Origin: Clitopilus passeckerianus
Taxonomy: Eukaryota; Basidiomycota; Agaricomycetes; Agaricales; Entolomataceae
DNA length: 64,000 bases
NCBI GenBank assembly: GCA_944990035.1
Contig: CALYLX010000032.1
Coordinates: 155,177-219,176, forward strand
Direction: 5' to 3'
Below the pieces are notes generated by a model that was given only the letters and a program-made list of their open reading frames with translations, had not been told where the DNA came from and did not search any database. Positions 1-12,057 of the stretch are shown piece after piece (the stretch's first letter is position 1; each line of letters begins with the position of its first letter). The position numbers and the translations under genes are program-made.

Positions 1-1313
1 TTCCAGCGTTGCCATCTCCCATAGGGCCACCGAGGGATGCAAGCTCAGCGTTGTATTTCTGCTGCTGCTGGGCGATCCGGGCTTTGATGTCGGGGATAGT
101 AGCACGGATGTGGTGCATGAGGATCTATTTGGCGCGGTAAGGAATCCGTAGACAATTAACAGGCTGAGAAAGCACACACCATGTTCAACTTTCGTGCAAG
201 GAAGGGTGTACCACAGAACTGTGCTTTACCTTTGTACGAGGCATGTGTCTCAAAGTATTCCCGCTCATGTTCGAGGGCTTTAGCAATAGGCTTCGAGTTT
301 TCAATGTCTCGCTGTCCACGATTGACAACGGGGACATATCCGAGGCGCAAAGGAATGACGCGACCCGCAAGAATGTCGACAACATCTGTTCCCTTGTCCC
401 TGTAATAATCGGTTAGTATCAGGCGTTCTTTAATTTGCTCAATGACGTACATTAAGTCGACCTTGGTCAAAACACCAATCGTCCTTGTCCCTTCAGGGTC
501 TACCTCCCTGGCAAGCTTCAAGCCATCAGAGTTGGCCAAATCAGTGTTGGCAGCGGTAACAGCCAGAATGATACAAGCAGGCTTCGAGATATACTTGTGT
601 AGCATGTCCCTGATCTGTCGCTCGATATCCTTCGGCTGGTCTCCAACTGGTACCTTCGTAAGTCCAGGAAGATCGACGAGGGTTAGAGTCAAGACATTGG
701 GAGAGTAGATACGGAGGTTGATGGGTTGAGGGGAGATGCCAGCATTCTTCCCAGTCTTGAGTTCTGTGTCGCGGACGATCTCGTCTCGTATCTTATTGAA
801 GTCGTAGAATTTCTCGTTGGGTATATGAAGGAATTCTCCCCACTCATCGGCGTTGGCTGCTTTATCTGTGCTGCCGTTGGCTATGGCTACAAATGTCGCT
901 TAGGGTTTTGGGTTCTTGGAAGATTCATTAGTTACTTACAACCATCTTTGCCAGCCGCGGTAGCTGGCCTGTGAATGAGTTGCAAGACCTAAGAAACGTG
1001 AGTGTTCACGAATTACTCAATGCTCGGAAGCTATCATACCAGAGGCCGTCGCGTTACGATGCCGGTTCCACGAGGCAAGAAATCTCGCCCAACAATGTTC
1101 TGGAGGGGAAGCAATTAATTGAGCTTTCATTCAAGGCTAGGAATGGGATTAAAAACATACCTCGAGCACGCTACTCTTCCCGCTACTCTGACTTCCAAGC
1201 ACACATATTTGGGGAAGGTCAATCTGGGATGCTGATGACCCAACAGCGGAGAAAACGTCCTGTAGTTTGTTGACAACGCCAACGATCTCTGTTCCAAGCC
1301 CTGATGTAGCCAT
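1..1313 (-). CDS. VPS1: Dynamin-family GTPase Vps1, 5' part (3' end outside window)
   Basis: This is a large self-assembling GTPase that drives membrane scission in Golgi-to-vacuole and endosomal traffic and in peroxisome division. The ATG at 1313-1311 opens [20 protein letters not shown], the usual dynamin start. The G1 loop GSQSSGKSS follows within about 45 residues. Later exons give the G3 motif DLPG and the strongly conserved block [17 protein letters not shown], then G4 TKVD and [17 protein letters not shown]. The [29 protein letters not shown] and [11 protein letters not shown] blocks fit Vps1 better than the mitochondrial paralogue Dnm1. Several short introns interrupt the gene. The reading continues off the left edge, so the stalk and GED regions are not in the window. 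Confidence 0.92.
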
Positions 1314-2136
1314 TTTCTCTATAACGTCGAGCAATGAAGATAGAGAAAGGTTAAAGAAAGAACGTAAGGTTGATCGTGAATGGCTGCGTGTGCCAGTGCT
1401 GCTAGGCCGCGCCGAAGTGCCAAACTGTGACAAACTCACCGCCTCTTTGAGGAGGCCGAGTCGACTGTGCAGCAACTGTGGTTCTGCTGCGGCCCAGTTC
1501 GCCTACGATAGCTTCTAGTGCCTTCCACGTCAACGAGGCACAATGTCGGATAGAAGGGCAACAAACTGATATATTTTCGTCAATAGCTACAAGGAAAGGC
1601 CACAGTACCAAACGATATTCACAACAATGTCAAGAAATACCATATTCAGACGACCCAAGGATGCAACAGCGACAGCCAACGTGATATTATACAGAGAACA
1701 ACTGAGGCGATGTATGAGCCAGTAGTACTACCAATGGTGGGAATGCAGAATATTTACAATTGCGGGAAATAATTATGTAGGATGGAGTTATGAAAGGCAG
1801 CGAAAGGACGACCAGGTTGAACAAATCCGATCTTCTAGGAGCGAGATCTAAGGACGAGTCTTACCCGCTCCCAAGCCCAATGACATGCAACAAAATATTG
1901 TACAGATGTAGAAAGTAGAAAGGGATGATAAGTGCGAACCCGCCTGAGTGCCGTCTGATGAGGGCTTGTGCAACGACGGTAGCCGGGCGAGTGGCGTTTG
2001 GTGAGGTTGGGGAAGAGAAATCTTGAGTGTCTGTTTGTGGTGAGTTCATGGGGGTTAATGTAGTTTTCAAAGCAGGGGTATCATCAGAGCGGTTGCCCGT
2101 CAGAGTCGTCGGATTCGTAATGGCGTTGACCTCTAG
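1314..2136. other. Intergenic stretch, no gene recognised
   Basis: This 820-base gap lies between the start of the dynamin gene and the stop of the BCS1-like gene, both on the minus strand. It should hold the VPS1 promoter and the 3' UTR of the BCS1-like gene. A 69-codon minus-strand reading frame with one hydrophobic stretch (2070-1861) starts 67 bases after the BCS1 stop, but nothing supports it as a gene. Confidence 0.5.
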
Positions 2137-4735
2137 TCAAGTGCTGGAAGACGAAGAGGTATCCTTCTCTGAGTCGCTGTCGTCGCTATCCGAATCACTG
2201 TTCTCCTCTTCGGCAGCTTTCTGTTTCTTGCGGGCGTCTTCGAGCTCGGCTTCCTTCTTCTTGATCTCGTCCTTCACATCGAGTGGGGGCTCGTCTTTCT
2301 TTTCAGCGTCGGTTTTCTGCTCCTCTTTCTCCTTCTTCTCCTTCTCGGCTTTCTCCTTATCTGCCAACTGCTGGCGCAGCTTCTCTAGCTCCTTCTCCTT
2401 ATTCTCTAGCTCTTTCTTTTCGGCCTCCTTCTCAGCAGCCTTCTTCTTCCTCTTCTCTTTCTCAGCCTTCTCCTTGGCCTCCCTCTCCTCTCGCTCCTTC
2501 TTTAGCCTCTCCCTCATCGTTCTCTCAGTGGTCACCCACTCCGTGACCTTCTCAGCGGCCTCAGCAGGCTTCGCCTTGTTCCTCAACAGGTATCCCTGGA
2601 GGGCAGCAACGCTGAACTCATCCTCTGGCACATTGTCGGCGAACTTCTTCGCAAGCATGCTCAACGTAGTCGAGTCCAAAGGCTTGGCTGAATGCTTGGA
2701 GTTGAGTATATCGTCGTCCACAGGAGGAGGCTTGTACGCCTGGTTCGTAGCACCGAACTGGGGCAAAGGAACTGCGGTCATGGACTCTGGCGCATTGGGG
2801 AACAGGGGTTCGTCGCTCGACCCTGGTGAGCCTGGTGCGGAGAGAGGGGTGTCCGGTACAGAGGAGGATAGGGAGGATGTTGAGAAGGAGGGCATCGACC
2901 AAAGGGAAGAAGCCCGTGGTGAGCTGTTTGTAGAAGGGCCAGACGACGATTCCTGGCTAGGTTCAGGCTGGATGGGAACCTCTTCGACAACGATTTCCTC
3001 CTCATCCGCCGAAGGGAAGAAGTTCCTGAAGAGGGCCTCGGCTTGCCACTTGCTTGCATTCCTGAACTCGACCCAAACGTCCATACGACCGGGACGGGAG
3101 AGAGCAGGGTCAAGACGGTCCAAGTGATTGGTGGTCGCGAACAGGAGACGACCTTCAGATGCAGCAACACCGTCGAGGGCGTTGAGCAAACCGCTCAGAG
3201 ACAGGGTGTTGACGTCTGAGAGCTGATCGCTTCTGCGGCTTTTCCTGATACCACTGCCGCTGGAGTTCTCCTGCTGAGGACCTTGTTCCTTGTCCTTGTC
3301 CTTGTCACTGTTCTCGCGAGTCGAGCTGCGCGTGAAAGCAGCGTCAAGGTCTTCAAGGAGCAGGATACAACGGGCGGGAACGCGTCCCATGAGCGTTGTA
3401 AGCGTGGAATCCGATATCCACGACGCGGAAAGTGAGACAACGTAGATGTCAAGCATGAGGGCACCGGCGATAGCATGGATCAATGATGACTTCCCTGACC
3501 CGGGAACACCATGCAAGAGATAACCACGTCGGAATGGAATTCCCCTATCTGCGTACCACTGTTCAACAGTATAAGTCAATGCTCGCTAAACAGCGTTTAG
3601 TGAAACTTTACCTTCTCTGACTTGAGGAAGTCCTTGGCATCGTTCAAGAGCATCTCCTTAACCCCGGGGTTGAGGACAATGCTGCTTAGTGGACGCTTAT
3701 GGCGAGAGTCGGTCCATCTCCAGGAGCCATGAGAATCCGCGAAATAGATCTGGATTCTATGGATGGCCTCAGCCTCGTATTCCTTCTTGGCTTGAAGCAC
3801 CAGCTGCTTGAGGATACAGTTATTGCGAGCCACGACGCTGTAATGAAAGTAATTTAGCAAGTGCGTTTGAGAGCCTCGTGCAATTCATCTAACCTGATGG
3901 AGAGCATCTCGGTTCCACTGCCATCAGTTTTTCTACTACGTCTCACACGCAGCCAGTGGCCTTTGTAGTATATTGTGTGCGTGGTGTCGAAGGTAGGCTG
4001 GAAAATGACACGCGTTGACACTTTCCCAGGGACGTCGTCATCATCTTCTAGCCCAGCCACTGGCCGACCCTCTTCATTGAAGTCCTCGTCGCCGAAGGAA
4101 TTGGTGTTATCTACACCAATACCAGATGAACGTGTCGTAGTTTCGAACTCTCTCGACCGTTGCCACTCGGGGCGACGGGAGAGCCATAGCATGAGCCAGT
4201 CATAAGGGTAATCCTCCTCGGAGAAGTGAGCCGTCAGGAAGAAGGCTAGATGGGGAAAAGCGGAAGTCAGTTGATGAATCTATTGGACTCGTGGACAAGT
4301 GGAATGTAAGGGAGGCAGAACACGTAGGAAGGCTGTGAGGCAAAAGCCTCCGGGGAAACGAAGTAATGAGGAAATGACTGGAAAGTGAGGGCGACAAGAT
4401 GAGTTCCGCAGCCTCGTGGACTCGAGTGGGGAGTGGAGAAACAACATAAATAACAAGAGAGAAGAGTAAAGAGGCAGTGGCGCGCAGGCGCTTGTCGGAA
4501 CAGTGAGCAGTGAAGATAACTCACAGTTGACGAAATGAGACCTAGACATGGAGCAACGTTCATGAGTAGCTGTATACTAGAGTAGCTAGGTTGGTGAAAC
4601 TCACCATGCTGAGCTAGATACACGTCTAGCAGTCTCAACAGTACCTCCGAGAACGACAAGTTTCATGCCGTCAACGACTGACGAACCGCCGGCGCCGCCG
4701 ACCAGAGGCTGAATAAGGGACTTGAAGGCGTCCAT
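2137..4735 (-). CDS. BCS1-type mitochondrial AAA ATPase
   Basis: This is a mitochondrial inner-membrane AAA ATPase of the BCS1 family, which translocates and chaperones the Rieske Fe-S protein for complex III. The start at 4735 gives a short N-terminus (MDAFKSLIQPLVGG). The next exons read as the BCS1_N domain (YDWLMLWLSRRPEW, then YYKGHWLRVRRSR and KPLSS-like positions). The AAA domain has Walker A GVPGSGKSS, Walker B CILLLEDLDAAF, and the second region of homology TTNHLDRLDPALSRPGRMDV. After the AAA core come a serine/proline-rich segment and about 150 residues of lysine/glutamate-rich coiled coil, an extension absent from yeast Bcs1. Agaricomycetes carry many BCS1 paralogues with such tails, so this need not be the canonical complex III factor. 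Internal splice sites are approximate. Confidence 0.88.
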
Positions 4736-6108
4736 GATAGTGATAAGCAGTAGGGATGTAGGAATCCAATGCTGCGACCGGTATTTGAGATGGGAGGGCA
4801 ATAAGAGTTGCTAGCTAGTGGTGGTAGCCAATTAAGAAGCTGTTGTAGCAGGCACAGGTAAATAAGGCAGGGACCGCCAGTAAGCGGAACGGGGGGTTTG
4901 ACTCAGTCACAGTCAAGGGTTGTAACAGTGGTACGCGTTCCTTGCCAATTGGGGTACCGACACAGCAGCTCACGCCACCCTAATGTTTGTCCGTTTCTAA
5001 CCCCAATTTCATTAGATACCGCCGGGTCCGGACAGTTAGTAGGCGCAGAAGAACAACAAGCAGGAGACATTATGGTGGTAGAAAGAAACCTTTTGTCGAC
5101 TTTATATGCCTACTTGTTACCCGTTATCGATCATCAACATCGATCAAGGCCATAACGACGACGTACTCGACGAAAACTACTGACGATGAGTACAGGGCTA
5201 TGAGGAGCCATTATCCCGCATGGTCATATTTCGGCGCCTTTGACAAGCTTCCAATCCCGCCTTCTTGATATGATGGATCTTCAACAGCATTTCCACCATC
5301 TCAATAGGTTATCGACTACCCCATTGTTGGCTTGCTAGCTGTATACTGACCATATGACCCGCTTAAACACAACCTTGTAAACTCCGTTTTTGTTTGGAGG
5401 TAATGATCTCGTGGGCGTTCTACTCCATTGCTTGCCATTCGCCTATTGGCCATCGAAAGCCACGAGGCAGGCGGGATGACGGCCCGCAGTCAATCCAGGA
5501 GTCAGTTTAATATAACTGAGCGTCAGAATCGACTCAACAGGACTGTGCTCGCGTCTATGCGCAGGAGGCTATGGTATTGGTTGACAACTGGCGGATTTGT
5601 GGGTAGCTGTGCTCAACCCCATATCGACAAACCGCGACTTGATCACAGCACCTCTCAAATGCCTATACAGATGCAAGAACACGTTCCCCAACCCCATGTA
5701 TCGCTTAGAGCTGGAATATTCCTGACCATGCCAGCTGATTTCCCCCTCTCCATATCCATGGATCTTGGCTATTTGTACTGCCCGCCATGACGCGCCTTAA
5801 AGCCTCATGTTGGAAGCTGCCATTTGCTCTGGTCTTAAAGCGGCCATCACATGGACATCTTGTATAGAGGTAATGAGCAAAGACCATACGAACGCTATCC
5901 TGCCTAGAGCTCACGAGGTGGGTCGATGGTGGTTTCCGAGACTTTTCGGTCCGGCAGAACAGGAGAGCTCGCTATTCGGCTGACATATAAATACTTGACG
6001 GGCTTCCTGGACTAAGGTGCTTCATTAACTTGAGGCTTGCGTGCTACCGCTAGCAGTCAGCCCTTCTCCTCCTGCCACGACGAGGAATCTCACTTGAATC
6101 CCACCACG
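4736..6108. other. Divergent intergenic region between BCS1-like and GH88 genes
   Basis: This stretch of about 1.4 kb separates two divergently transcribed genes and holds no convincing coding exon. Reading frames here are short and lack conserved blocks. The right end contains the TATA box of the GH88 gene. Confidence 0.5.
5985..5992 (+). promoter_or_regulatory. TATA box of the GH88 gene
   Basis: The sequence CATATAAATAC sits about 115-125 bases before the ATG at 6109. This is a reasonable distance for a fungal core promoter with a short leader. Assignment is by motif and position only. Confidence 0.5.
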
Positions 6109-7662
6109 ATGCACTCCTCACTCGTCCTCCTCTCGAGTATTCTCTATTTAGCGAGCTCCGCATCATCCGCAACCCCTCCTTCCGAACTCTTCTCTCCTCT
6201 CATCCCACAAAAAGTCCTCGCCACCACCAACGCGCTCCCAAACCCAATTAAATACCCCCAGTGGACCTCCTCAACCGGCACTTGGCAGTACTTCTCTCCG
6301 GACACATGGACCTCGGGTTTCTTCCCCGTGACCCTGTATGAACTCAATACGCGGACGAAACTTTGCCCGCCGAATGCTGCTAACGGGCTGGGGATTGCAA
6401 ACTGGCTGGACTTGGGAAGGAAAGTTAGCACTGGGCTGGTTTCTTTGGAAGGCGGAAATGGGCAGGGACACGATCAAGGCTTCTTGAGCTTCCCATTCGT
6501 GGAAGAGCTTATTGTGTGAGTATCCGAGTTTCGCGGCTTGGCAAATTTCATTGACAGAGCATTTAGCAACCCCAATAACGCGACCGCGAAGACGGCAGTC
6601 AATGCATTTGCCAAACTGCTTGCAGCTCGATACAGTCCCAAAGTCAGAGCCACTCGAAGCTGGGACGCGTCGGATCCGACAGATTTCCAGGTTCGCAAAT
6701 CCTCGCTTATTGACCATTCGATCGCATTCAAACATGACATGAATCTACCCAGGTCATCATTGACAATATGATGAATCTCGAGCTGCTCTTCCATTCTGCA
6801 GATTTGACAGGAAACCAGACTTTGAGGGATATTGCAATTGCCCATGCAGACACAACTATGGTCAATCACATTCGCCCTGATGGTACGTCTTACCCCATTG
6901 TGTTCAGCCTTTGTTGCGTGACCCTGACCTATAATTCGCGTCTTAGGGAGTACATGGCACGTTATAGAATACAACTCTACGACTGGGAACGTGATCAAGA
7001 AGCGTACCGCCCAAGGATACTCAGATGACAGCACCTGGTCTCGTGGACAAGCTTGGGGTATCTATGGGTTTGCCAACAGTAAGTCTTTACTGCTTGACAC
7101 TCTGATATCTTTACTGACATACGAGTAAACGAAAGTGTATAGGCTTACCAACAAGAACGACTACCTCCTTACGGCGCGCCGCCTCGCTGATTACTTCCTC
7201 TCCCATATCCCCTCAGATGGCATCGTACCTTGGGATTTCAATGCCCCTCTCAACCCTGCCCCCCGCCCAGCTGACTCTTCCGCTGCTACAATTGCAGCAC
7301 AAGGCTTGCTCCTTCTGTCTAAGCTCGAGACCGATGCAGCGAACAAGGCGAAGTACAGGGACAATGCCATCAGCGTAAGTATCTATGTTTCTAGCGAAAT
7401 ACGACTTTCTTGACAAGTCTGGCAATAACAGCTCCTTTCAAATATCACGAAACTCGCATGGAAACCCTCTTGGAAGAGTATCCTCTCAAATGGAACAGTC
7501 AACTGGCCCGCCGGCAACCTGCTCACTGGAACTGTCTACGGTACGTCGGCGCAATGATGTCACAGGATATCCTCAGCATGCTGACTCCAATCATAAGGCG
7601 ACTACTACTATATCAAGACCGGAAACGAGCTCATCTCGCAAGGGCTCGCAAAATGTACTTAG
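6109..7662 (+). CDS. Secreted GH88-family unsaturated glucuronyl hydrolase-like protein
   Basis: The family removes delta-4,5-unsaturated uronic acids from the non-reducing end of oligosaccharides released by polysaccharide lyases. The start at 6109 (MHSSLVLLSSILYLASSASS) gives a signal peptide. The in-frame upstream ATG at 6037 would bury it, so 6109 is preferred. Family blocks, in order, are TSGFFPVTLYELNTR, DQGFLSFPFVEELI, VIIDNMMNLELLF (with the conserved Asp), YSDDSTWSRGQAWGIYGFAN and GIVPWDFNAP, ending near TGTVYG. The alpha/alpha-barrel substrate-side residues lie in the NMMN and WSRGQAWG motifs. At least six short introns are visible. The final exon ends AKCT then a stop. With the nearby xylanases it suggests a secreted polysaccharide-degrading repertoire. 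The exact substrate cannot be read from sequence. Confidence 0.87.
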
Positions 7663-7861
7663 AAGCTCACTAAATTATACCCCTCTGTTGTCCTTTGATA
7701 CATCCTTGATCTTGAAATCTCATGTCTGGAAAACACAACAAGAAATGGATATTATGGCGAGTGGCCTACAAATATGACACCAAGAGAACATCTACAAAAT
7801 AACAATCGTGATGAAGTATAATTGAAGAAATGAATATCGTTTATTCCGCCCTCCGTGTCGA

Positions 7862-8460
7862 TCAACCGTAGTTGAGACGGAAGATGTCATTGAGGCTGCG
7901 AAAGGGATGCGAGTCAGTTACGGAAAGTTGTCTTTTTTATACAGGATTGCATACACGTAGTAACTTGCACCGTCAGGAATGAGTTGGAAAATTTGGCTGA
8001 ATTGCAAGGCGTTTGGGCTGTCGTCCACCTAGAAGAAAATGAGGGATTCTGTGCGTTCATACAAGGCAAATTTACGCACAACCAACACCCCTGTAACGCT
8101 GACAATCAGACTCGCTACGGTCGGAGAAGAGGGTTGGGTATCCAGCGTGGTAACTTTGTGCAGGACTTTTGAGAATGGGAGGCCCTAGCGAAAGACAGAT
8201 CAGAAACGATCGCGTGCATACAACGAACCCCATACCGTCAATTTATCAGAGATAAGTTTGTCTCCCTGAATAGGTTCGCCTTCCCATGTCAGCATGGACT
8301 GGGGCCGCTAAACGATGTGAGAGATCAATGAGCAATCTGGTCGGCGAAGGTGGCATATAAATGTACTTACATAGAGATTTTGGAGCCCAGCACGGTTGGT
8401 ATCAAAGGTTTGGTAGTAGAAATCCGTGAACTGCTTTGCAATGGTGTTAATGTCGGCCAT
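7862..8460 (-). CDS. NTF2: Nuclear transport factor 2
   Basis: NTF2 is a small cytosolic homodimer that binds RanGDP and FxFG nucleoporins and returns Ran to the nucleus. The start at 8460 gives [20 protein letters not shown], followed by [19 protein letters not shown] and KLTGLPF. The end reads [20 protein letters not shown]. The total of about 124 residues equals the usual NTF2 length. The last intron (donor GTATGC, acceptor TTTCGCAG) lies inside the YYV-LNDIF motif, and only that pair of sites restores the conserved C-terminus. The gene is divergent from the next gene, with about 226 bases between start codons that probably act as a shared promoter. Confidence 0.93.
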
Positions 8461-8686
8461 CCTTGAAGATTCTTGTATATCCGGGGAACAAATAAGTTGA
8501 CCGAGCAAGAAAGAGTTGTGAACAGCATCAATTATCGCGGAAAGATCTAAACCGATGGACCACGTGACCGGAATGCCTGTCCAGCGCGATTGGAGGTTTC
8601 GTTCAGGGAGACTGTCGCCTGGTGAAGCTCGTTGGCAGTCAGTTGTGCTGTCCCCGAAGATCTAGCAAGCCGTCGGTGCTGGAAAG

Positions 8687-10173
8687 ATGTCACACTATGC
8701 GGACGTTCAAGCGGCAAGGCCTACGATGCGTAGGAAGTCTTCAGCGCAGAACTTGCTCAGCTCTTTCAAGTCAAATCCAGGCAGTACAGGAACAGCAGCA
8801 CCTATCGCTGTCGGTCCACTTCCTTCCGCCACGGCTCTCTCTTTTGCATCGGCTGCAAGCGCCTCTACTCCTACGAGGGAGTTCGATGCTCTATCTCTTC
8901 ATAGTGACTCTGTTGGCGGCGCTGGCAGTCCTCAGCTTGGTCCTGGAACGTCAGCGGAATACCTCAGGGATCTGGCGCAGAAGAGGATTCTTACTCTGAC
9001 ATACATTCGGAATATACACGAAGGGTACTTGTTTTCGTTGACTGATTTCATGTCATCATTGCTGAGTTACCTGTTTGCGACCCTAGCCGGAGTCATTGGT
9101 TCCATACGGTGCTAATCTCTCAGGCCGATCTCGAGAGAGAATTCAGCAACTTGAACCTTGACATAAAGAGGAGGTGAGTACAAGTCCTACGTCCGGCAGA
9201 CCTACTGCTAAACCGTCTCCAGGACATACCGATTCGCCATTTTGGGAATGTCTTTATCCAATTTATTGGATATACACCAACCACAAGATTTACTCCGTGG
9301 ACTTGTCAACACCATTACTGAATATGAACAGAATAGGGAGGAAGGGGAGAAGCCGAGGATGGTGAATATTTATTGCGCAACTCCTTGAAAGTTTGAACTC
9401 ACATATCGGAACAGCAACGACTGTTCAAACCCGGGAAGAATGCAAAGCGAGTTGGCGGTCTCACAGAATACACCAGTGCTTTTGCAGATGGCTCGAGCGA
9501 TACTTCATACCTGACAACACCACATATAGTGCGTTCCTCTGAATTACCACATATCATCTTCCGCTGAGGTTTTCTCGCTCTCCATAGCCCTTCCCTCTGG
9601 ACTATCACCAGGTTCTATTGTCCCTGCTAGACATCCTATCGGAAGTATACAACAAGATATCCAAAATCCTTGGCCCGTCTCCATTCCCTCATTCCCAACA
9701 AATGATGGGCCCACTCGGCATGCTCTCTCCTCACCCGGGCATCTCACACGTCTTTCAAAACGATAATCCTTCAGCTACCAATATCACAAGTCCGGGACAA
9801 GTATCGAACGCAGCATCTGATCCTCAACAAAATGGAGATGGGATGAGCAGCAGTTTATGGAATATCGCACACCCGTCAGGACCTCCTGGTTCGGTGATGT
9901 ATGGCAGTGCTCTGGCCAGTCCGCCTCCTACATGGTCGCCTGCGCTAGCGGATATGGTCCTGAAGATTGATGGGAAGATAAGGGTTCGTCCAGCTCATGC
10001 GTCAGGAGTCCTCGGACAAATCTAACTTGGCCGTTTGACAGAAAATCACTTCAACGCTGTTGAAAGAGCTTGATGCATTTGCGAGGCAGAGCATTAAGCG
10101 CGAACTTGCCTCCCTTGACCCGTTACTATCCTCAGCAAGTAATGGGAAGGGTGGATGGGACTTCGACCAATGA
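8687..10173 (+). CDS. Conserved fungal protein of unknown function
   Basis: I do not recognise this protein. It starts MSHYADVQAARPTMRRKSS, with a Ser-rich N-terminus. A conserved-looking helical block follows over several exons: YLRDLAQKRILTLTYIRNIH, HWFHTVLISQADLEREF and KRRTYRFAILGMSLSNLLDI. Then come QPQDLLRGLVNTITEYEQN, a short LTEYTSAFADGS segment and PFPLDYHQVLLSLLDILSE with VYNKISKILGPSPFP. A low-complexity Pro/Ser/Asn-rich stretch precedes the C-terminal KITSTLLKELDAFARQSIKR. There is no signal peptide or membrane segment. Exons join cleanly with GT-AG introns, and the stop at 10171-10173 fits the last exon. The length is about 400 residues. It is probably a cytosolic structural or adaptor protein, which is inference only. 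Confidence 0.7.
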
Positions 10174-10564
10174 TTCACGTCTGCCCCCATGCCTATTTCT
10201 TATACCACAAATGTCTCGATACCCGTGGATTGGATTACTGTTTTTTGCTATCGACTGGCTATCGTCATAGGTTCCTCCACCATATCCCTTGTCTTTTCCT
10301 TCATCCTCATATCCTGCTCTTCTTTCGTCTGGCTATCTTACTGCGGTACTTCTCCATCTGTTCAGTCTTTAGGGCCATTCCACTTCTCAGCACTCATTTC
10401 ACACAGAATAGCGATCACAATTGTATCATTAGCGTTCACACAATTTCAAATTCATTTCATCTCGTGAAGCATCAAGACAGTATGGTTTTATTGTTTAGGG
10501 TTGGTTACATGGGGAAGCATAAGTCACGGCATTTATACATCTAGCAGGGTTGTTGAGAGGTTGT

Positions 10565-10789
10565 TTAGTGGCTGCAGCCGCTGGAGGTGCAGGAGCAACT
10601 GAGGTGGACATGTTAGGCGCCAGTAGACTGAGGTGAGATGCGACAACGTACGAGGAGGTGCAGTTGCAGTCGCCGGTGCCGCAGCAAGAGCAGGCAGCGT
10701 TGTTAACAAGGATGGCAGTCTACAGAAAGAATCCATGTCAATGAGTGGGACGAAGACAGCACAGGCGATGATGAACTCACGGCCTGCAT
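10565..10789 (-). CDS. Short cysteine-rich metallothionein
   Basis: This is a tiny three-exon gene. Exon 1 (10789-10781) is ATGCAGGCC. A GTGAGT...CTGTAG intron leads to exon 2 (10719-10652). A GTACGT...CTCAG intron leads to exon 3 (10598-10565), which ends in TAA. The joined reading frame is 36 residues with eight cysteines at positions 13, 15, 16, 21, 23, 27, 29 and 34. They form CxC, CC, CxC and CxC groups (CSCC, CNC, CSC), with Ser, Thr, Gly and a final Ser-His. No aromatic residues are present. This matches the size and cysteine pattern of fungal copper/zinc metallothioneins, cytosolic thiolate proteins that buffer Cu(I), Zn or Cd. A TATA box lies about 95 bases upstream. Metal preference cannot be read from the sequence. 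Confidence 0.8.
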
Positions 10790-10881
10790 AGTTGTGAATT
10801 GAGAGTTAAGAGAGTAGTTGGAAGTGTTTGTGTCGAGTTCAGCGGGAGCTGTTGAAGAAAACATTCGTGAACTTGGTGCAG

Positions 10882-10889
10882 CTTTTATA
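10882..10889 (-). promoter_or_regulatory. TATA box of the metallothionein gene
   Basis: On the minus strand this reads TATAAAAG, about 95 bases before the metallothionein ATG at 10789. A strong TATA box suits an inducible stress gene. Confidence 0.6.
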
Positions 10890-12057
10890 CCTTCGAGGTG
10901 TGATAGTGGCGCCCGTATCACTTTCTTGGGGAAACCAAAATCAACGCCACGGATTTTCCTCAGGGGGGTAGGTGAATACATCGCGGTGTACCCCATGACC
11001 GACCAAAGTGTTAGGAAGCGCCACGGTTGATGAATGGGGTATGTTGAGGCGCTCTCATAATCGCGGCAGCCGTGGCTGAGGATGGCAATAGGTCTAACGT
11101 CCGGTGTTGCGTGCCGCAATGTGGACTATGGAACGTGCGCCGATGCAGTGGTAGGCACTCAGTAGGATCTTGGCGCAGTAGATGGATCGTGTTGCGATAA
11201 TGATAATCACATTGTTTCGTAAAGTCGGGAAGAGGTCCCGACTCCAATGACTCGGCCGTGGGCGTTGAACAGAGGCACACATTTACAGCATTCTCAAGGG
11301 CCTAGCTATTTCTGGATCTGATAAGATCGATACACGTTGTCTGCTTGTTGTAAGATGTGAAGCCATCAGGCTGGAAGAGATGTCGGCAGTAAAGGCGGCG
11401 GAGAAGAAGATCAGAGAGGTGAGCTTGGATATGATGTTGGGACAGCAAGTTTGAATGCTGCCGGCAGAACCAGAGATTAATTAGAGGAATTCCATCAGTG
11501 AATGATATCCACTGGTTCGTTTCGCAGCCAGGGCAAGTTCACAGGTTACAGCACACAGATAATGATAGGCACCCAGGAACTAGAAGAATGAGATATGCTG
11601 GATCTGGAAACTTCTCATAGGTCGTTCAGGTGGCCTTTGGCGCGGCCTTTCATTTCAGCTAGACTCCGCGCCTCTGGAAGTACCCCATAAACGTTTTTAA
11701 TACGATGTGCTGTGAAATCATTAGGTTCCAGGAAGCCTGTCAAAATTCTCCGATAAAGTTGGTGCCACCAGGACGAGCTAAATTACAGTGTAGATTCCAG
11801 AGTTTCTTTGAGTAAATTGAAGCTCATTCGGCCTGCAAAAATAAAGTTTGAGATCGTCGAGCGGGCCAACAAACGCGAGATGCGTCTCGGTCGTAAGCGA
11901 ACTTTGTTGCGAAAAACTGTGCAGCACCGTTCGGAGAGATGCAGGCAAGCCCCCTGCCTTATCATCACTTCTACCACCATCCGTACCATCCTGCTATTCA
12001 AGGTCGGCATTTGAGTTTTCCATACGCCTTATTGTTAAATTTCATATCATTATAAAG
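10890..12057. other. Intergenic stretch, probably holding the missing first exon of the next gene
   Basis: This stretch of about 1.2 kb lies between the metallothionein promoter and the first clear exon of the winged-helix gene. A short ATG-initiated frame at 11380 (MSAVKAAEKKIRE) ends exactly at a GTGAGC donor and is a candidate first exon. However, its phase does not match the acceptor at 12056-12057, so an extra small exon would be needed. No other feature is seen. Confidence 0.35.

Noticed and set aside
1861..2070. 69-codon minus-strand frame with a hydrophobic stretch
   Set aside because: It lies in the probable 3' UTR of the BCS1-like gene, with no conserved motif, splice support or promoter.
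2027..3127. 366-codon plus-strand frame rich in Ser/Phe
   Set aside because: It is the antisense of the Lys/Glu-rich coiled-coil exon of the BCS1-like gene. Composition follows from the complementary codons, and the minus strand has all the AAA motifs.
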